Part shown: in pieces, positions 1 through 10,268 of the stretch
How the letters are laid out: each line of letters opens with the position of its first letter
How positions within the stretch are numbered: position 1 is the stretch's first letter
Origin: Cupriavidus sp. D384
GTDB lineage: Bacteria; Pseudomonadota; Gammaproteobacteria; Burkholderiales; Burkholderiaceae
NCBI RefSeq assembly: GCF_001652915.1
Contig: NZ_BBQI01000023.1
Coordinates: forward strand, 1 to 37,573
Direction: 5' to 3'
DNA length: 37,573 nucleotides
Notes under the pieces: generated by a model
The model's database searches: none
What the model was told of the DNA's origin: nothing
The model's input: the letters and a program-made list of their open reading frames with translations, nothing else
Program-made: the position numbers and the translations under genes

Positions 1-1473
1 GGCCGTGCGGCTGCTGGCCGTCGGCGTGGCAGGCTCGGCGGCAGGCGCCGGCGCTGCAGTCACGGGCGCCGCAACCGGGGCGGGTACCGGAGCCGGTGCG
101 GGCGCCGCGGCGGCAGCCATGACGGGCTCCGGCATCGGCGCGCTCGCGGGCTTCGCGCTTTCGGTGACTGGCTTCGCCTGGGCAATCGGTGCATCCGCCT
201 TCGGCACAACCGGGGCTGCCTGCGCGACCGGAGCAACCGGAGCAGTCTGCGCGACTGGTGCGACAGGTGCGACCGCCATGGCACGCGGCGCGGCAGCCGG
301 CGGGCTGGCCGGACGCGGGCGTGCAACGGCCTGGCCGCCACCGCCCTGCCCGCCTGCCGGCGTGGCAGGCGCCGCCGACGGCCGGAAGGCCAGCATGCGC
401 AACAGCGTCATCGTGAAGCCGGCGTACTCGTCCGGCGCCAGCGCAAGCTCGCTGCGGCCAAGGTTGGCGATCTGGTAGAAAAGCTGGATTTCCTGGGCGT
501 CGAACTGGCCGGCCAGCCGGCGCACATCCCCGGCCTCGGGCCATTCGTCCTGCACCGACGCTGGCACGGCCTGCGCCAGCGCAATCTTGTGCAGCAGCGA
601 GCCCAGGTCCTGCAGCGCGCCGGCAAACGACAGGCTGCGGTCGGCCATCGAGTCGGCAATACCAAGCATCGTGGCACCGTCCTCGGCGGCCAGCGCATCG
701 AGCAACTGCACCAGGTAGCTTTGGTCAATCGCGCCCAGCATGCCGCGCACGGCTTCCTCTGACACCTGACCGGCGCTGTAGGCAATGGCCTGGTCGGTCA
801 GCGACAGCGCATCGCGCATCGACCCATGGGCGGCCTGCGCCAGCAGGCGCAGCGCGCTGCCGTCGTGGCTGATGCCTTCCTGGCCCAAAATATGGTCCAG
901 GTGCGACACGATATGTCCCGGCGGCATCTGCTTCAGGTTGAACTGCAGGCAGCGTGACAGGACGGTGACAGGAATCTTCTGCGGATCGGTCGTTGCCAGG
1001 ATGAACTTGACGTGCCCGGGCGGCTCTTCCAGCGTCTTCAGCATCGCGTTGAAGGCGTGGTTGGTCAGCATATGCACTTCGTCGATCATGTAGACCTTGA
1101 AGCGGCCCACCGTCGGCGCGTAGACCGCCTTGTCGAGCAGCTGCGCCATCTCGTCGACGCCACGGTTCGACGCCGCGTCCATCTCGATATAGTCGACGAA
1201 CCGCCCGCTATCGATCTCCTGGCAGGCCTTGCACTGTCCGCAGGGCTGGGCGGTGATGCCGCCATTGCCGTCCGGGCCGGTGCAATTGAGGGCCTTGGCC
1301 AGGATCCGGGACAACGTGGTCTTGCCGACACCGCGCGTACCGGTGAACAGATAGGCGTGATGCAGCCGTTGCTGTTCCAGCGCATGCGTGAGCGCGCGCA
1401 CCACGTGCTCCTGGCCGACCAGCGTGGTGAAATCCCGTGGGCGCCATTTGCGCGCTAGAACTTGATAACTCAT
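1..1473 (-). CDS. dnaX: DNA polymerase III subunit gamma/tau (5' part; continues past the left edge)
   Basis: Clamp-loader ATPase of the replicative polymerase, which loads the beta clamp and holds polymerase cores together. The 491 residues visible start MSYQVLARKWRP at the ATG at 1473. They show Walker A GTRGVGKTT near residue 45, a zinc-binding cysteine group (NCTGPDGNG then CGQCKAC), Walker B-type MIDEVHML, sensor 1 LATTDPQKIP, the SRC motif (LSRCLQF) and a sensor 2 region with GSMRDALSL. The last 140 or so residues in the window are Ala/Pro/Val-rich, as in the flexible linker before the tau-specific domains. There is no Shine-Dalgarno and a -10-like hexamer lies only 7 nt upstream of the ATG. 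No A-rich slippery heptamer (AAAAAAG type) was seen in this part, so the E. coli style gamma frameshift is not evident here. Identity is certain; the C terminus lies outside the window. Confidence 0.97.
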   Translation of the reverse strand, partial: MSYQVLARKWRPRDFTTLVGQEHVVRALTHALEQQRLHHAYLFTGTRGVGKTTLSRILAKALNCTGPDGNGGITAQPCGQCKACQEIDSGRFVDYIEMDAASNRGVDEMAQLLDKAVYAPTVGRFKVYMIDEVHMLTNHAFNAMLKTLEEPPGHVKFILATTDPQKIPVTVLSRCLQFNLKQMPPGHIVSHLDHILGQEGISHDGSALRLLAQAAHGSMRDALSLTDQAIAYSAGQVSEEAVRGMLGAIDQSYLVQLLDALAAEDGATMLGIADSMADRSLSFAGALQDLGSLLHKIALAQAVPASVQDEWPEAGDVRRLAGQFDAQEIQLFYQIANLGRSELALAPDEYAGFTMTLLRMLAFRPSAAPATPAGGQGGGGQAVARPRPASPPAAAPRAMAVAPVAPVAQTAPVAPVAQAAPVVPKADAPIAQAKPVTESAKPASAPMPEPVMAAAAAPAPAPVPAPVAAPVTAAPAPAAEPATPTASSRTA

Positions 1474-1480
1474 GGCGGCG

Positions 1481-1507
1481 ATTGTAGCAAAAGGCGGACC
1501 TCAGCAA
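1481..1507 (-). promoter_or_regulatory. candidate dnaX promoter
   Basis: On the minus strand TTGCTG (1507-1502) and TACAAT (1486-1481) are separated by 15 bp. The -10 element ends 7 nt before the dnaX ATG, so a start from it would give a leaderless or nearly leaderless mRNA. The spacer is shorter than ideal and the promoter is inferred only from these hexamers. Confidence 0.35.
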
Positions 1508-1548
1508 TCGGGAACCGGCCCGGCAAACCCTGGCCGGCCGGCGCCCAC

Positions 1549-1576
1549 AAAAAAGCCCCGCCTTGGGGCGGGGCTT
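1549..1576 (-). terminator. rho-independent terminator of lldP
   Basis: A 10-bp stem (1553-1562 with 1567-1576) closes the loop TTGG and is followed on the minus strand by six Ts (1554-1549). It lies 26 nt after the lldP stop codon and separates lldP from dnaX. Confidence 0.9.
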
Positions 1577-1601
1577 CGTGTCACATCAGGCTGGCCGGCC
1601 G

Positions 1602-3278
<1,677 letters not shown>

Positions 3279-3420
3279 GATTGAATCCTCCTCTGGTTGA
3301 TACGGCTGCCTGCCTCTGACGGGCCTGGACCTCCGGACGACATTTGCACCGCCGAGCGACGCAAGCGCCGCCCGCCGGACAGAAAGGGGATTGTAAGGAC
3401 GGGTTCCCGGCTCACCGCCC

Positions 3421-3452
3421 AAAATCCGGTCATCGACCCGATGAGCCGGATT
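3421..3452 (-). promoter_or_regulatory. hyphenated dyad in the lldP leader: operator or attenuator
   Basis: Arms AATCCGG (3423-3429) and CCGGATT (3446-3452) enclose a second pair, CATCG (3431-3435) and CGATG (3439-3443), around ACC. Twelve base pairs form with only small bulges. On the minus strand the stem runs straight into TTTT (3424-3421), as in a weak intrinsic terminator. It lies about 145 nt upstream of the lldP GTG. It could be an attenuator or a dimeric regulator site; the choice is inference. Confidence 0.45.
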
Positions 3453-3555
3453 CAGGGATCAGGGTTTCTGCGGGGGCAGTCTGGCGCACCTCACATCCTC
3501 GCGCGCAGCGTACTCCTTAAAACGATCGTTCGATATAGGTATATGTGATGGAGGC

Positions 3556-3594
3556 GCGGCCCAAACTGGTGCACGGCTGTGCGTCGTGGGCCGC
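3556..3594 (-). terminator. possible stem-loop terminator downstream of nrdJ
   Basis: GCGGCCCA (3556-3563) pairs perfectly with TGGGCCGC (3587-3594). The 23-nt loop can form a smaller hairpin (GCAC/GTGC). It starts about 22 nt after the nrdJ stop but has no T-tract, so it may protect mRNA ends or assist Rho rather than terminate alone. Confidence 0.35.
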
Positions 3595-3615
3595 CCCTTG
3601 CCGGGAGATGCCGGA

Positions 3616-6114
3616 TCAGCCGCACTCGCCCACGTAGCCGCAGTTGGCGCACTTGGCACAGCCATCCACCTTGTGTAGTGCGTGCGCACCACACTCGGGG
3701 CATGGCTTGCCTGTGCCGATCCCGGTCACGGCCGTGGCGGCCTGCGCGGGCGCCGCGGGCCGGGCCAGCACAACCGCCGCCTCGCCGCCATCGCGCCGGG
3801 CCAGCCGGGCCGCCAGCGCCACACCGGGCACCTGCCCCCCTTCGTCGTCCAGGAAGCCGCGCTTGATCAGGATGCGCTGCAGCGCGTAGCTCAGCGCCGC
3901 CACCTCGGAATCATGGAAGCGCGGCACCTCGGTACCGTCCTGCCGCACCACCGATCCATAGCGCACGGTGCCCTTGTCCCACACCACGTTGCGCATGTCG
4001 GCCAGCGCCTTGGCAATCGGACCGCCCGAGCGCGCCACCATCGACAGCAGCCGCATTGTCGACGTGATCCACTGCTGCCCCTCGGTGCGCTGGCCGGCCG
4101 GCATGAAGAACTCGATCGGCCGCTCGATCGTGACCGGCTGGCCGTCGACGGTGCCCGAGACGCGCATGAAATTCACGGTCAGGTAGACCGTCTTGTGGCC
4201 CTCGTAGGTCAGGTATTCCACCTTCGACGTCACGCCTTCGAGGTCGCCCAGGGGCCGGCTGCCAAACGGCCGCGTGAGCGGATCGTCGCCATTCTGCGAG
4301 CCCGGCGCCGCCGCCGCGGGCGCCTCGGCCGCCGGCGTCACCGACAGCACGGCGCCCAGCACCTGGTTTGGCCGGTAGGTGGCCAGCCCCTTCAGACCGG
4401 CCTTCCAGGCTTCCAGGTACAGGTTGCGGAATGCCTCGTACGGATAGTCCTCGGGCACGTTCACCGTCTTGCTGATGCTGGTGTCGATATACGGCTGCAC
4501 GGCCTCCAGCATCCGCATATGATCCAGCGCCGACATCTGCAGCGCGGTGACGAAGCTGTCAGGCAGGCGGTCCATGTCGCCGCCCAGATGCCGATAGAGC
4601 CGCCAGGCGTGGTCGGCCACCTCGAACGTGCGGTAGCTGTCGTCCGGCATGCGCTTGCGGCGGTTGTACGTCCACGAGAACGCGGGCTCGATGCCGTTCG
4701 ACGCGTTGTCGGCAAAGGCCAGCGTGATCGTGCCGGTCGGCGCGATCGACAGCAGGTGCGAGTTGCGCAGCCCGTGCGCGCGGATGGCGTCCTGCACGGC
4801 GTCCGGCAGGCGGCTGACGAAGCCACCGCGCAGGTAGGCATCGGCGTCGAACAACGGGAAGGCGCCCTTCTCGTCGGCCAGCTCCACCGACGCCAGGTAA
4901 GCATGGTCGCGCATCGATTCGGAAATCCGGCCCGCCAGCGCGCGTGCCGCGTCGGTGTCGTAGCGCAGCCCCAGCATGACCAGCGCGCTGCCCAGCCCCA
5001 GGAAGCCCAGCCCGATGCGGCGTTTGGCCTGCGCTTCGGCCTGCTGCTCGGGCAGCGGCCAGAACGTGACGTCGAGCACGTTGTCGAGCATGCGCGTGGA
5101 CACCCGCACGACTTCGGCAAACGCGGCGAAATCGAAGCTGGCCTCGTCGGTGAACGGCTGGCGCACGAAACGCGTCAGGTTGATCGACCCCAGGCAGCAG
5201 CAGCCATACGACGGCAGCGGCTGCTCCGCACACGGATTGGTGGCCTCGATCGTCTCGCAGTAATAGAGGTTGTTGTCGGCGTTGATGCGCGACAGGAACA
5301 GGATGCCGGGCTCCGCATGGTCGTAGGTGGCCTGCATGACCTGGTCCCACAGCCGGCGCGCCGGCACGCGGCGATACACCCATTGGCCATCGTCGCGCCG
5401 GTAGGCGCCGGCCGCGATCACGTCCATGCCCGGCTCGGCCTCGTGCACCAGTTCGATCTCTTCGTCGGCCTCCACGGCCCGCATGAAGGCGTCGGTCACG
5501 CCAATCGAGATATTGAAGTTGGTGAGGTCGCCGCGATCCTTGGCGTGGATAAAGCTCTCGATATCGGGATGGTCGCAGCGCAGCACGCCCATCTGCGCCC
5601 CGCGCCGCGCGCCGGCCGACTCCACGGTGGCGCACGATGCATCGAACACCTTCATGAACGACACCGGCCCCGAGGCCCGCGAGTGCGTGGCACGCACCAG
5701 CGCGCCCCCGGGCCGGATCGCCGAGAAGTCATAGCCCACGCCGCCACCGCGCCGCATGGTCTCTGCGGCCTGCGCCACGGCGGTGTAGATGCTGGGCTTG
5801 CCGTCCCTGGCCTCGGACACCGAGTCGCCCACGGGCTGCACGAAGCAGTTGATCAGCGTGGCCTGGATGCCGGTGCCGGCGGCGGAATTGATGCGCCCGG
5901 CCGGCACGAAGCCGTTTTCCAGCGCCCAGAGAAAGCGCGCCGCCCAGGTGTCGCGGTGATCGGCCGGCTCGACTTCGGCCAGCGCGCGTGCCACGCGGCG
6001 GCGCACATCGTCGATGTCGCGCTCTTCGCCCTTGGCGTATTTTTCCTGAAGTACTTCGATGGAGATGTCTTGCGGCACGAGTGCGCCGCGGAGGATCTGG
6101 TCGTTTGCGTTCAT
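3616..6114 (-). CDS. nrdJ: class II (adenosylcobalamin-dependent) ribonucleoside-diphosphate reductase
   Basis: Makes deoxyribonucleotides from ribonucleotides using a B12-derived radical, independent of oxygen. From the ATG at 6114 ([10 protein letters not shown]) the protein has 832 residues. Visible features are Cys90 in LINCFVQPV, the radical-site loop NPCAEQ (Cys295, Glu297) with the cysteine trio at 305-307 and GSINL after it, and [10 protein letters not shown] near 167-175. The C-terminal ribbon from about 805 has CPEC, CAKC and CGYVGEC, matching the zinc-binding or redox-active tail of this family. An upstream in-frame start would add 24 residues (MSCGHAVS...), but these do not look like family sequence, so the MNAND start is preferred although its Shine-Dalgarno is weak. 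There is no room for a full cobalamin riboswitch between this start and the divergent ffs gene, and no NrdR box was seen. Confidence 0.95.
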   Translation of the reverse strand: MNANDQILRGALVPQDISIEVLQEKYAKGEERDIDDVRRRVARALAEVEPADHRDTWAARFLWALENGFVPAGRINSAAGTGIQATLINCFVQPVGDSVSEARDGKPSIYTAVAQAAETMRRGGGVGYDFSAIRPGGALVRATHSRASGPVSFMKVFDASCATVESAGARRGAQMGVLRCDHPDIESFIHAKDRGDLTNFNISIGVTDAFMRAVEADEEIELVHEAEPGMDVIAAGAYRRDDGQWVYRRVPARRLWDQVMQATYDHAEPGILFLSRINADNNLYYCETIEATNPCAEQPLPSYGCCCLGSINLTRFVRQPFTDEASFDFAAFAEVVRVSTRMLDNVLDVTFWPLPEQQAEAQAKRRIGLGFLGLGSALVMLGLRYDTDAARALAGRISESMRDHAYLASVELADEKGAFPLFDADAYLRGGFVSRLPDAVQDAIRAHGLRNSHLLSIAPTGTITLAFADNASNGIEPAFSWTYNRRKRMPDDSYRTFEVADHAWRLYRHLGGDMDRLPDSFVTALQMSALDHMRMLEAVQPYIDTSISKTVNVPEDYPYEAFRNLYLEAWKAGLKGLATYRPNQVLGAVLSVTPAAEAPAAAAPGSQNGDDPLTRPFGSRPLGDLEGVTSKVEYLTYEGHKTVYLTVNFMRVSGTVDGQPVTIERPIEFFMPAGQRTEGQQWITSTMRLLSMVARSGGPIAKALADMRNVVWDKGTVRYGSVVRQDGTEVPRFHDSEVAALSYALQRILIKRGFLDDEGGQVPGVALAARLARRDGGEAAVVLARPAAPAQAATAVTGIGTGKPCPECGAHALHKVDGCAKCANCGYVGECG

Positions 6115-6236
6115 GCCCCAACCTGTCTGGATGAAAAGTCGGCAGAAAATGCCGTCCGCCATGCTGACAGCATGGCCGCACGACACCCCGGTATCAGATC
6201 AAACTCCCGTCGAACAACCCTCGTAGAACAACGAAA

Positions 6237-6267
6237 TTGGAAACGTTGTGCCAGGTTGGGTTACAAT
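6237..6267 (+). promoter_or_regulatory. promoter of the SRP RNA gene
   Basis: The -10 hexamer TACAAT (6262-6267) lies 7 nt before the predicted RNA 5' end at 6275. The best -35 is TTGGAA (6237-6242), with a long 19-bp spacer. The position of the -10 relative to the RNA start is the main support. Confidence 0.6.
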
Positions 6268-6274
6268 GCCGGTC

Positions 6275-6372
6275 GGACGGGCCTCCTCGCATGGCGGCGC
6301 GGTCAACCTGGTCAGGTCGGGAACGAAGCAGCCACAGCCGTTTTCCACCAGTGCCGAGGGTCAGGCTCGTCC
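6275..6372 (+). ncRNA. ffs: signal recognition particle RNA (4.5S RNA, small bacterial type)
   Basis: The RNA partner of Ffh in targeting membrane proteins during translation. The conserved apical domain is plain: GGTCAGGTC, a GGAA tetraloop, then GAAGCAGCC, at about 6310-6333. The ends pair: GGACGGGCCT (6275-6284) with AGGCTCGTCC (6363-6372), with one G-T wobble. This sets the limits at about 98 nt. The region is noncoding on both strands and is divergent from nrdJ. Confidence 0.92.
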
Positions 6373-6602
6373 CCCTTCTTCCTGCATTTCCCGTCTTCAC
6401 GCGAAGTTCTTCGCGAAACATCCAAGAAATCAATGTCTTTCCTGCCCGGCAGCGGGAGACACGCGCTGGCGCGTGAATGGCGATTTTCCCCGCATCGTTC
6501 GTGCTATCCCAGCCCCAGCCCAGCCCCAGCGTCTCGCGCAGCGGGCCACGGAAGGGCGCACGCCCCTCGGGACCCACGTCTATTCTGCGCCTGTTTTCCG
6601 GA

Positions 6603-9600
6603 TCAGAACAACGAACCCTGCTGCGTCGTGGCGATTGGGGCATTCGGCATCTGTACTGGGGTGCGCGACGGCGTCGCGGCACGCAGCGCGTCGGCATCGA
6701 TCCAGGCCCCGGCGGCCGTTGCCACCCCGGCCTCGATGCGCTTGCCGGGGAAGATCGGCTGCACCGCCGCCACATAGCGCGCCAGCTGCGCGCCATAGGC
6801 CGCGTGCTCCTGCGGCAGCAGGCGCTGCTTGTAGTCGATGATCACCACGCGGTCTTCGAACTCCACCAGCCGGTCGATCCGCAGCAGGCGGCCCCGGCCA
6901 TCGTAAAGCTCCACCTCGTTGCGCGCCGATACCGCGTCGGGCGCGAACAGCAACGGCCGCAGCGCTGGCGCCGACAGCATGGCGCGCAGGTCGGCCACCG
7001 CGGCTTCGGCCTGCCGTTGCCAGCGCTCGCGCGCCTGCGGCGCGCCTGCTCCGGCCAGCGGGAACCAGCGCATCACCGTGGCGGCGTCCGGCACCCCGGC
7101 ATAGGCGTCCGGGTAGCGCGTCAGCCGCTCCAGCAGCGCATGGACCAGCTCGCCATGGGCGGCTGCCTCGGCGTCGAATACCGTGGCTTCGGCCTCGTCT
7201 TCGAAAGCACCTTCGGCTGAAGCCTCGGACTGCCCCTCGCCCACCAGGTCGCCCATCATGTCGCCCACCGCGTCCGCCGCATCGCGGTAGCGCAGCCGGA
7301 AATCCGTGTAGCGCACGCGCTCGCTGGCCGGGCTGAACGTGTCGGCGGCGGCGATATCGGCCTCGGGATAGGCCGCAACTTCGTCGCCAATGCCGGCCCC
7401 GGCCAGCCGCACATACCAGCTGCCGGCAATCTCGGCGCCATTGGCATCTTCCTTTGCGGCCTTGCTGGCGCGGCCCTTGACGCCGCTGACCAGCAGCCCC
7501 TGCTGCGCACGCGTCATCGCCACATACAGCAGGTTCCAGTTTTCGCGCTCGGCCAGTGCGGCTTCGGCCTCGAACATTGGTGCACGCGCCAGGCCGCGCT
7601 CGCTGCGCTTGCCGTACGCCGAGAAATGCCGCGGTGCGGGCGATGCGGGCGGCCAATCCACCAGGATGCCGCCACGATCCGCGGCGGGATCGCTGTGATT
7701 GGCGTCGAGCAGCACCACGAACGGCGCCTCCAGGCCCTTGGCCGCATGCACCGTCAGGATATGCACGGCGTCGAGCTGGCTGTCGACGGCATCGTCGGGC
7801 TCCGCCTCCGTGTCTTCCACGCCTTCGCCCATGCCGCCTTCGTCGGGACTTTCATCCTCGTCGCCGCGCCGGATCTCCTGCAGTTCGTCGATAAACTTCG
7901 GCAGGCTGGGGTAGCGGCCGCCATCGAGGTCCAGCGACAGCTTCAGGAAGGCATCCAGATTGGCCAGCACCTGCTCGCGGATGGCCGATGGCGCGGCTTC
8001 CGCGTAACGGCGGCGCACCTCGCCATGGTGATAGATATGGTCGATCAGGTCATGCACGGGCTTGTGCGGCGCCAGCGCCAGCCAGGCGCGCAGCCGTGCG
8101 ATACCGCTGCGCAGCGCATCCGAGACATGCTCGGGCAGCCCGCTGGCGATGCGCGACCACCAGCCGCCCTCGCCTTCGATCGACGCCAGCAGGATCAGGT
8201 CGTCGTCGGTGGCGCCCACGATCGGGCTCTTGAGCACGTGCGCCAGGTCGAGATCGGATTCCGGGGTCATCAGGAACGCCAGCAGCGCGGAGATATCGAG
8301 CGCCTCGAGCGTGGTCAGCAGGCCGCCCCGGCGCGGGCTCAGGCACGGGATGCCGGCTTCGCGCAACGCGCGCTCGTAGTCGGGCAGATAGGTCTTGCGC
8401 CGCACCAGCAGGTGCATGTCGCGCCAGGTGGCGGGCCGCGACACATCGCCCTCGCGCACCGGCACCTGCTCGCGCAGGTAGTGCAGCCACGCGGCCACGC
8501 GACGGCCTTCCTCGAAGCGCAACGAATCTCCCTGCTGCACGCGCGGCTGGGTCAGCGTATCGCGATGGCCGTCGCCAGCAGGCGGCTCTTCGGTTGCTGC
8601 AGCCGCCTCATGCGCGCCATCGGCCCCGTCGGCATCCTCCTCCACCAGCGGCAACAGCCAGACCGGGCCTCCGGGGTCCTTCAGCGCCGTGGTCTGGGTT
8701 TCGTAGAGCGGATAGCGGCCGTCGGCGCGCGCGTGATCGAATACGGCGTTGACCCAGTCCAGCACTTCCGGGCGATTGCGCCGCGTGCGGTTGGTGCGCA
8801 GCACCGTGGCACGGAACTCTGCCTGCAGCATGTCGCGCGCGGCGTCGAACAGGCGCGCGTCCGCCCGGCGGAAGCGATAGATCGACTGCTTGGGATCCCC
8901 CACCAGGAATACGGTGGGCTTGTCCCCCAGGCCCTGGTAGCCGGCCAGCCAGCCCTGCAGGATGCGCCACTGCAACGGGTTGGTGTCCTGAAACTCGTCG
9001 AGCAGCAGATGGCGATAGCGCGCATCGAGCCGCACCTGCAGATACGTGGCGGTTTCCTCGTCGGCCATCAGGCGCGCGGCCAGCCATTCGAGATCGGCGA
9101 AATCCATCGCGCGCTGTTCGCCCTTGTAGCGCTGGTAGCGCTCCAGCAGCGCATCGCCCAGCCGGTAAAGCGCCAGGTTGATGGCCAGCACGGCGGCCTC
9201 GCAGCGGCGCGCGGCAAGGTCGTCGAGCCGCGCGCAATGATCGGCCACACGGTCGATCAGGTCTGCGGCACCGCCTTCGCCGCCGCAGACCTTGACCAGC
9301 GCCGAGGTGGCCTTCATCGCGCGCGGCTTGCCGGCATCGGTGAAGAACGCGGCGCGCAACTGGCCGAATGCCTGCGTGGCGGCATCGCCTGGCGCGGCAC
9401 CGGCATCGCGCCAGGCCCGGATCGCGCGCAGGCCATCGACCAGCCGCGACGCGTGCGTCTGCTCGGTCTTGCCAGCCCGGCCAAGCGTCAGCGCCAGCTG
9501 GGCGCAGTCCTCGAGCCAGTCGTCGTCGGCCAGCGCTTCCACCAGTACGTCGGTGGTGGCGTCATCGCCAAGATCGGCGGCCAGCCGCTGCGCCGGATCG

Positions 9601-10268
9601 CCCGCATCACGAAATGCCCACCATTCGTTGCGCGCGTGGAACATGCGATCGAGCAGGCTGCGCGCCTGGAAATCGCCAATCGCATCGACCAGTTCCTCGT
9701 AGGCCTGGCGCAGGTCCGCATGCTGCGGATGGGCCAGCGCGCGCCAGAACGGCGCCCAGGCCTCGCGCTTCATGCGCAGCGCGTCTTCGCGCAGCGACGC
9801 GCCGGGCACGATGCCCGACGACAGCGGCGCGCCGCGCAGCAACGTGCCAAACCAGCCGTGGAACGTGTCGATGGCCATGCGTCCCGGCGACGCCAGCACC
9901 TGCGCATGCAGCTGGCGGGCGCGCGGCAGCGCGTCGCGTGCGGCATCGGGGGCCAGTCCGCGCATTTCGAGCTGGGCCAGTACGGCGTCGTCCGATCCGC
10001 TTGCCAGTTGCGACAGCACTTCCAGCAGGCGTTCGCGCATCTCCTCGGCAGCCTTGCGCGTGAACGTGATGGCAAGAATTTCGTGGGGCGCGGCGCCAGC
10101 CAGCAGCAGTCGCACCAGCCGCGCCACCAGCAGCCAGGTCTTGCCGCTGCCCGCACAGGCCTCGACCACCACGGAGCGTGCCGGGTCGCAGGCGGCCCGC
10201 GTGAAATCGGCCTCGCCCACGGGTTGACCATCGCGCAGATAGGCGTGGATGTCCTGGCTGGCGCTCAT
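6603..10268 (-). CDS. addA: AddA-like UvrD/Rep superfamily helicase-nuclease
   Basis: Motor and nuclease subunit of an AddAB-type enzyme that resects double-strand DNA ends for RecA-dependent repair. From the ATG at 10268 (MSASQDIHAY) it has 1221 residues. SF1 helicase motifs appear in order: Walker A ACAGSGKT (37-44), the AITFTRKAA motif, DEFQDT (motif II), VGDPKQSIYRFR (motif III), TVHAAKGLE (motif V) and LLYVAMTRAQQG (motif VI). The C-terminal RecB-family nuclease shows GELVHALLE, RIDRLVE and VIIDYKQ, the His/Asp/Asp-Tyr-Lys set. The start codon overlaps the stop of the upstream addB-like gene as ATGA, which sets the start and suggests translational coupling. The family call is firm; naming it addA rather than a generic RecB-like gene rests on the AddB partner. 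Confidence 0.9.
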   Translation of the reverse strand: MSASQDIHAYLRDGQPVGEADFTRAACDPARSVVVEACAGSGKTWLLVARLVRLLLAGAAPHEILAITFTRKAAEEMRERLLEVLSQLASGSDDAVLAQLEMRGLAPDAARDALPRARQLHAQVLASPGRMAIDTFHGWFGTLLRGAPLSSGIVPGASLREDALRMKREAWAPFWRALAHPQHADLRQAYEELVDAIGDFQARSLLDRMFHARNEWWAFRDAGDPAQRLAADLGDDATTDVLVEALADDDWLEDCAQLALTLGRAGKTEQTHASRLVDGLRAIRAWRDAGAAPGDAATQAFGQLRAAFFTDAGKPRAMKATSALVKVCGGEGGAADLIDRVADHCARLDDLAARRCEAAVLAINLALYRLGDALLERYQRYKGEQRAMDFADLEWLAARLMADEETATYLQVRLDARYRHLLLDEFQDTNPLQWRILQGWLAGYQGLGDKPTVFLVGDPKQSIYRFRRADARLFDAARDMLQAEFRATVLRTNRTRRNRPEVLDWVNAVFDHARADGRYPLYETQTTALKDPGGPVWLLPLVEEDADGADGAHEAAAATEEPPAGDGHRDTLTQPRVQQGDSLRFEEGRRVAAWLHYLREQVPVREGDVSRPATWRDMHLLVRRKTYLPDYERALREAGIPCLSPRRGGLLTTLEALDISALLAFLMTPESDLDLAHVLKSPIVGATDDDLILLASIEGEGGWWSRIASGLPEHVSDALRSGIARLRAWLALAPHKPVHDLIDHIYHHGEVRRRYAEAAPSAIREQVLANLDAFLKLSLDLDGGRYPSLPKFIDELQEIRRGDEDESPDEGGMGEGVEDTEAEPDDAVDSQLDAVHILTVHAAKGLEAPFVVLLDANHSDPAADRGGILVDWPPASPAPRHFSAYGKRSERGLARAPMFEAEAALAERENWNLLYVAMTRAQQGLLVSGVKGRASKAAKEDANGAEIAGSWYVRLAGAGIGDEVAAYPEADIAAADTFSPASERVRYTDFRLRYRDAADAVGDMMGDLVGEGQSEASAEGAFEDEAEATVFDAEAAAHGELVHALLERLTRYPDAYAGVPDAATVMRWFPLAGAGAPQARERWQRQAEAAVADLRAMLSAPALRPLLFAPDAVSARNEVELYDGRGRLLRIDRLVEFEDRVVIIDYKQRLLPQEHAAYGAQLARYVAAVQPIFPGKRIEAGVATAAGAWIDADALRAATPSRTPVQMPNAPIATTQQGSLF

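Larger units (their letters stand above)
3279..3615. other. intergenic region between nrdJ and lldP
   Basis: 337 bp without a gene. It holds the lldP Shine-Dalgarno, the 30-bp dyad at 3423-3452, a perfect 10-bp palindrome AACGATCGTT (3521-3530) in an AT-rich patch (3515-3548) where the lldP promoter may lie, and an 8-bp stem-loop just after nrdJ. I could not assign a convincing -35/-10 pair. Confidence 0.6.

Noticed and set aside
6115..6274. Cobalamin riboswitch or NrdR boxes upstream of nrdJ
   Set aside because: No B12 box and no room for the fold; no pair of NrdR-like 16-mers found.
3682..6777. Long plus-strand open frame opposite nrdJ
   Set aside because: Antisense shadow of a clearly coding gene in GC-rich DNA; its product is Arg/His/Gln/Gly-rich without any family motif, and it runs across the ffs RNA gene.
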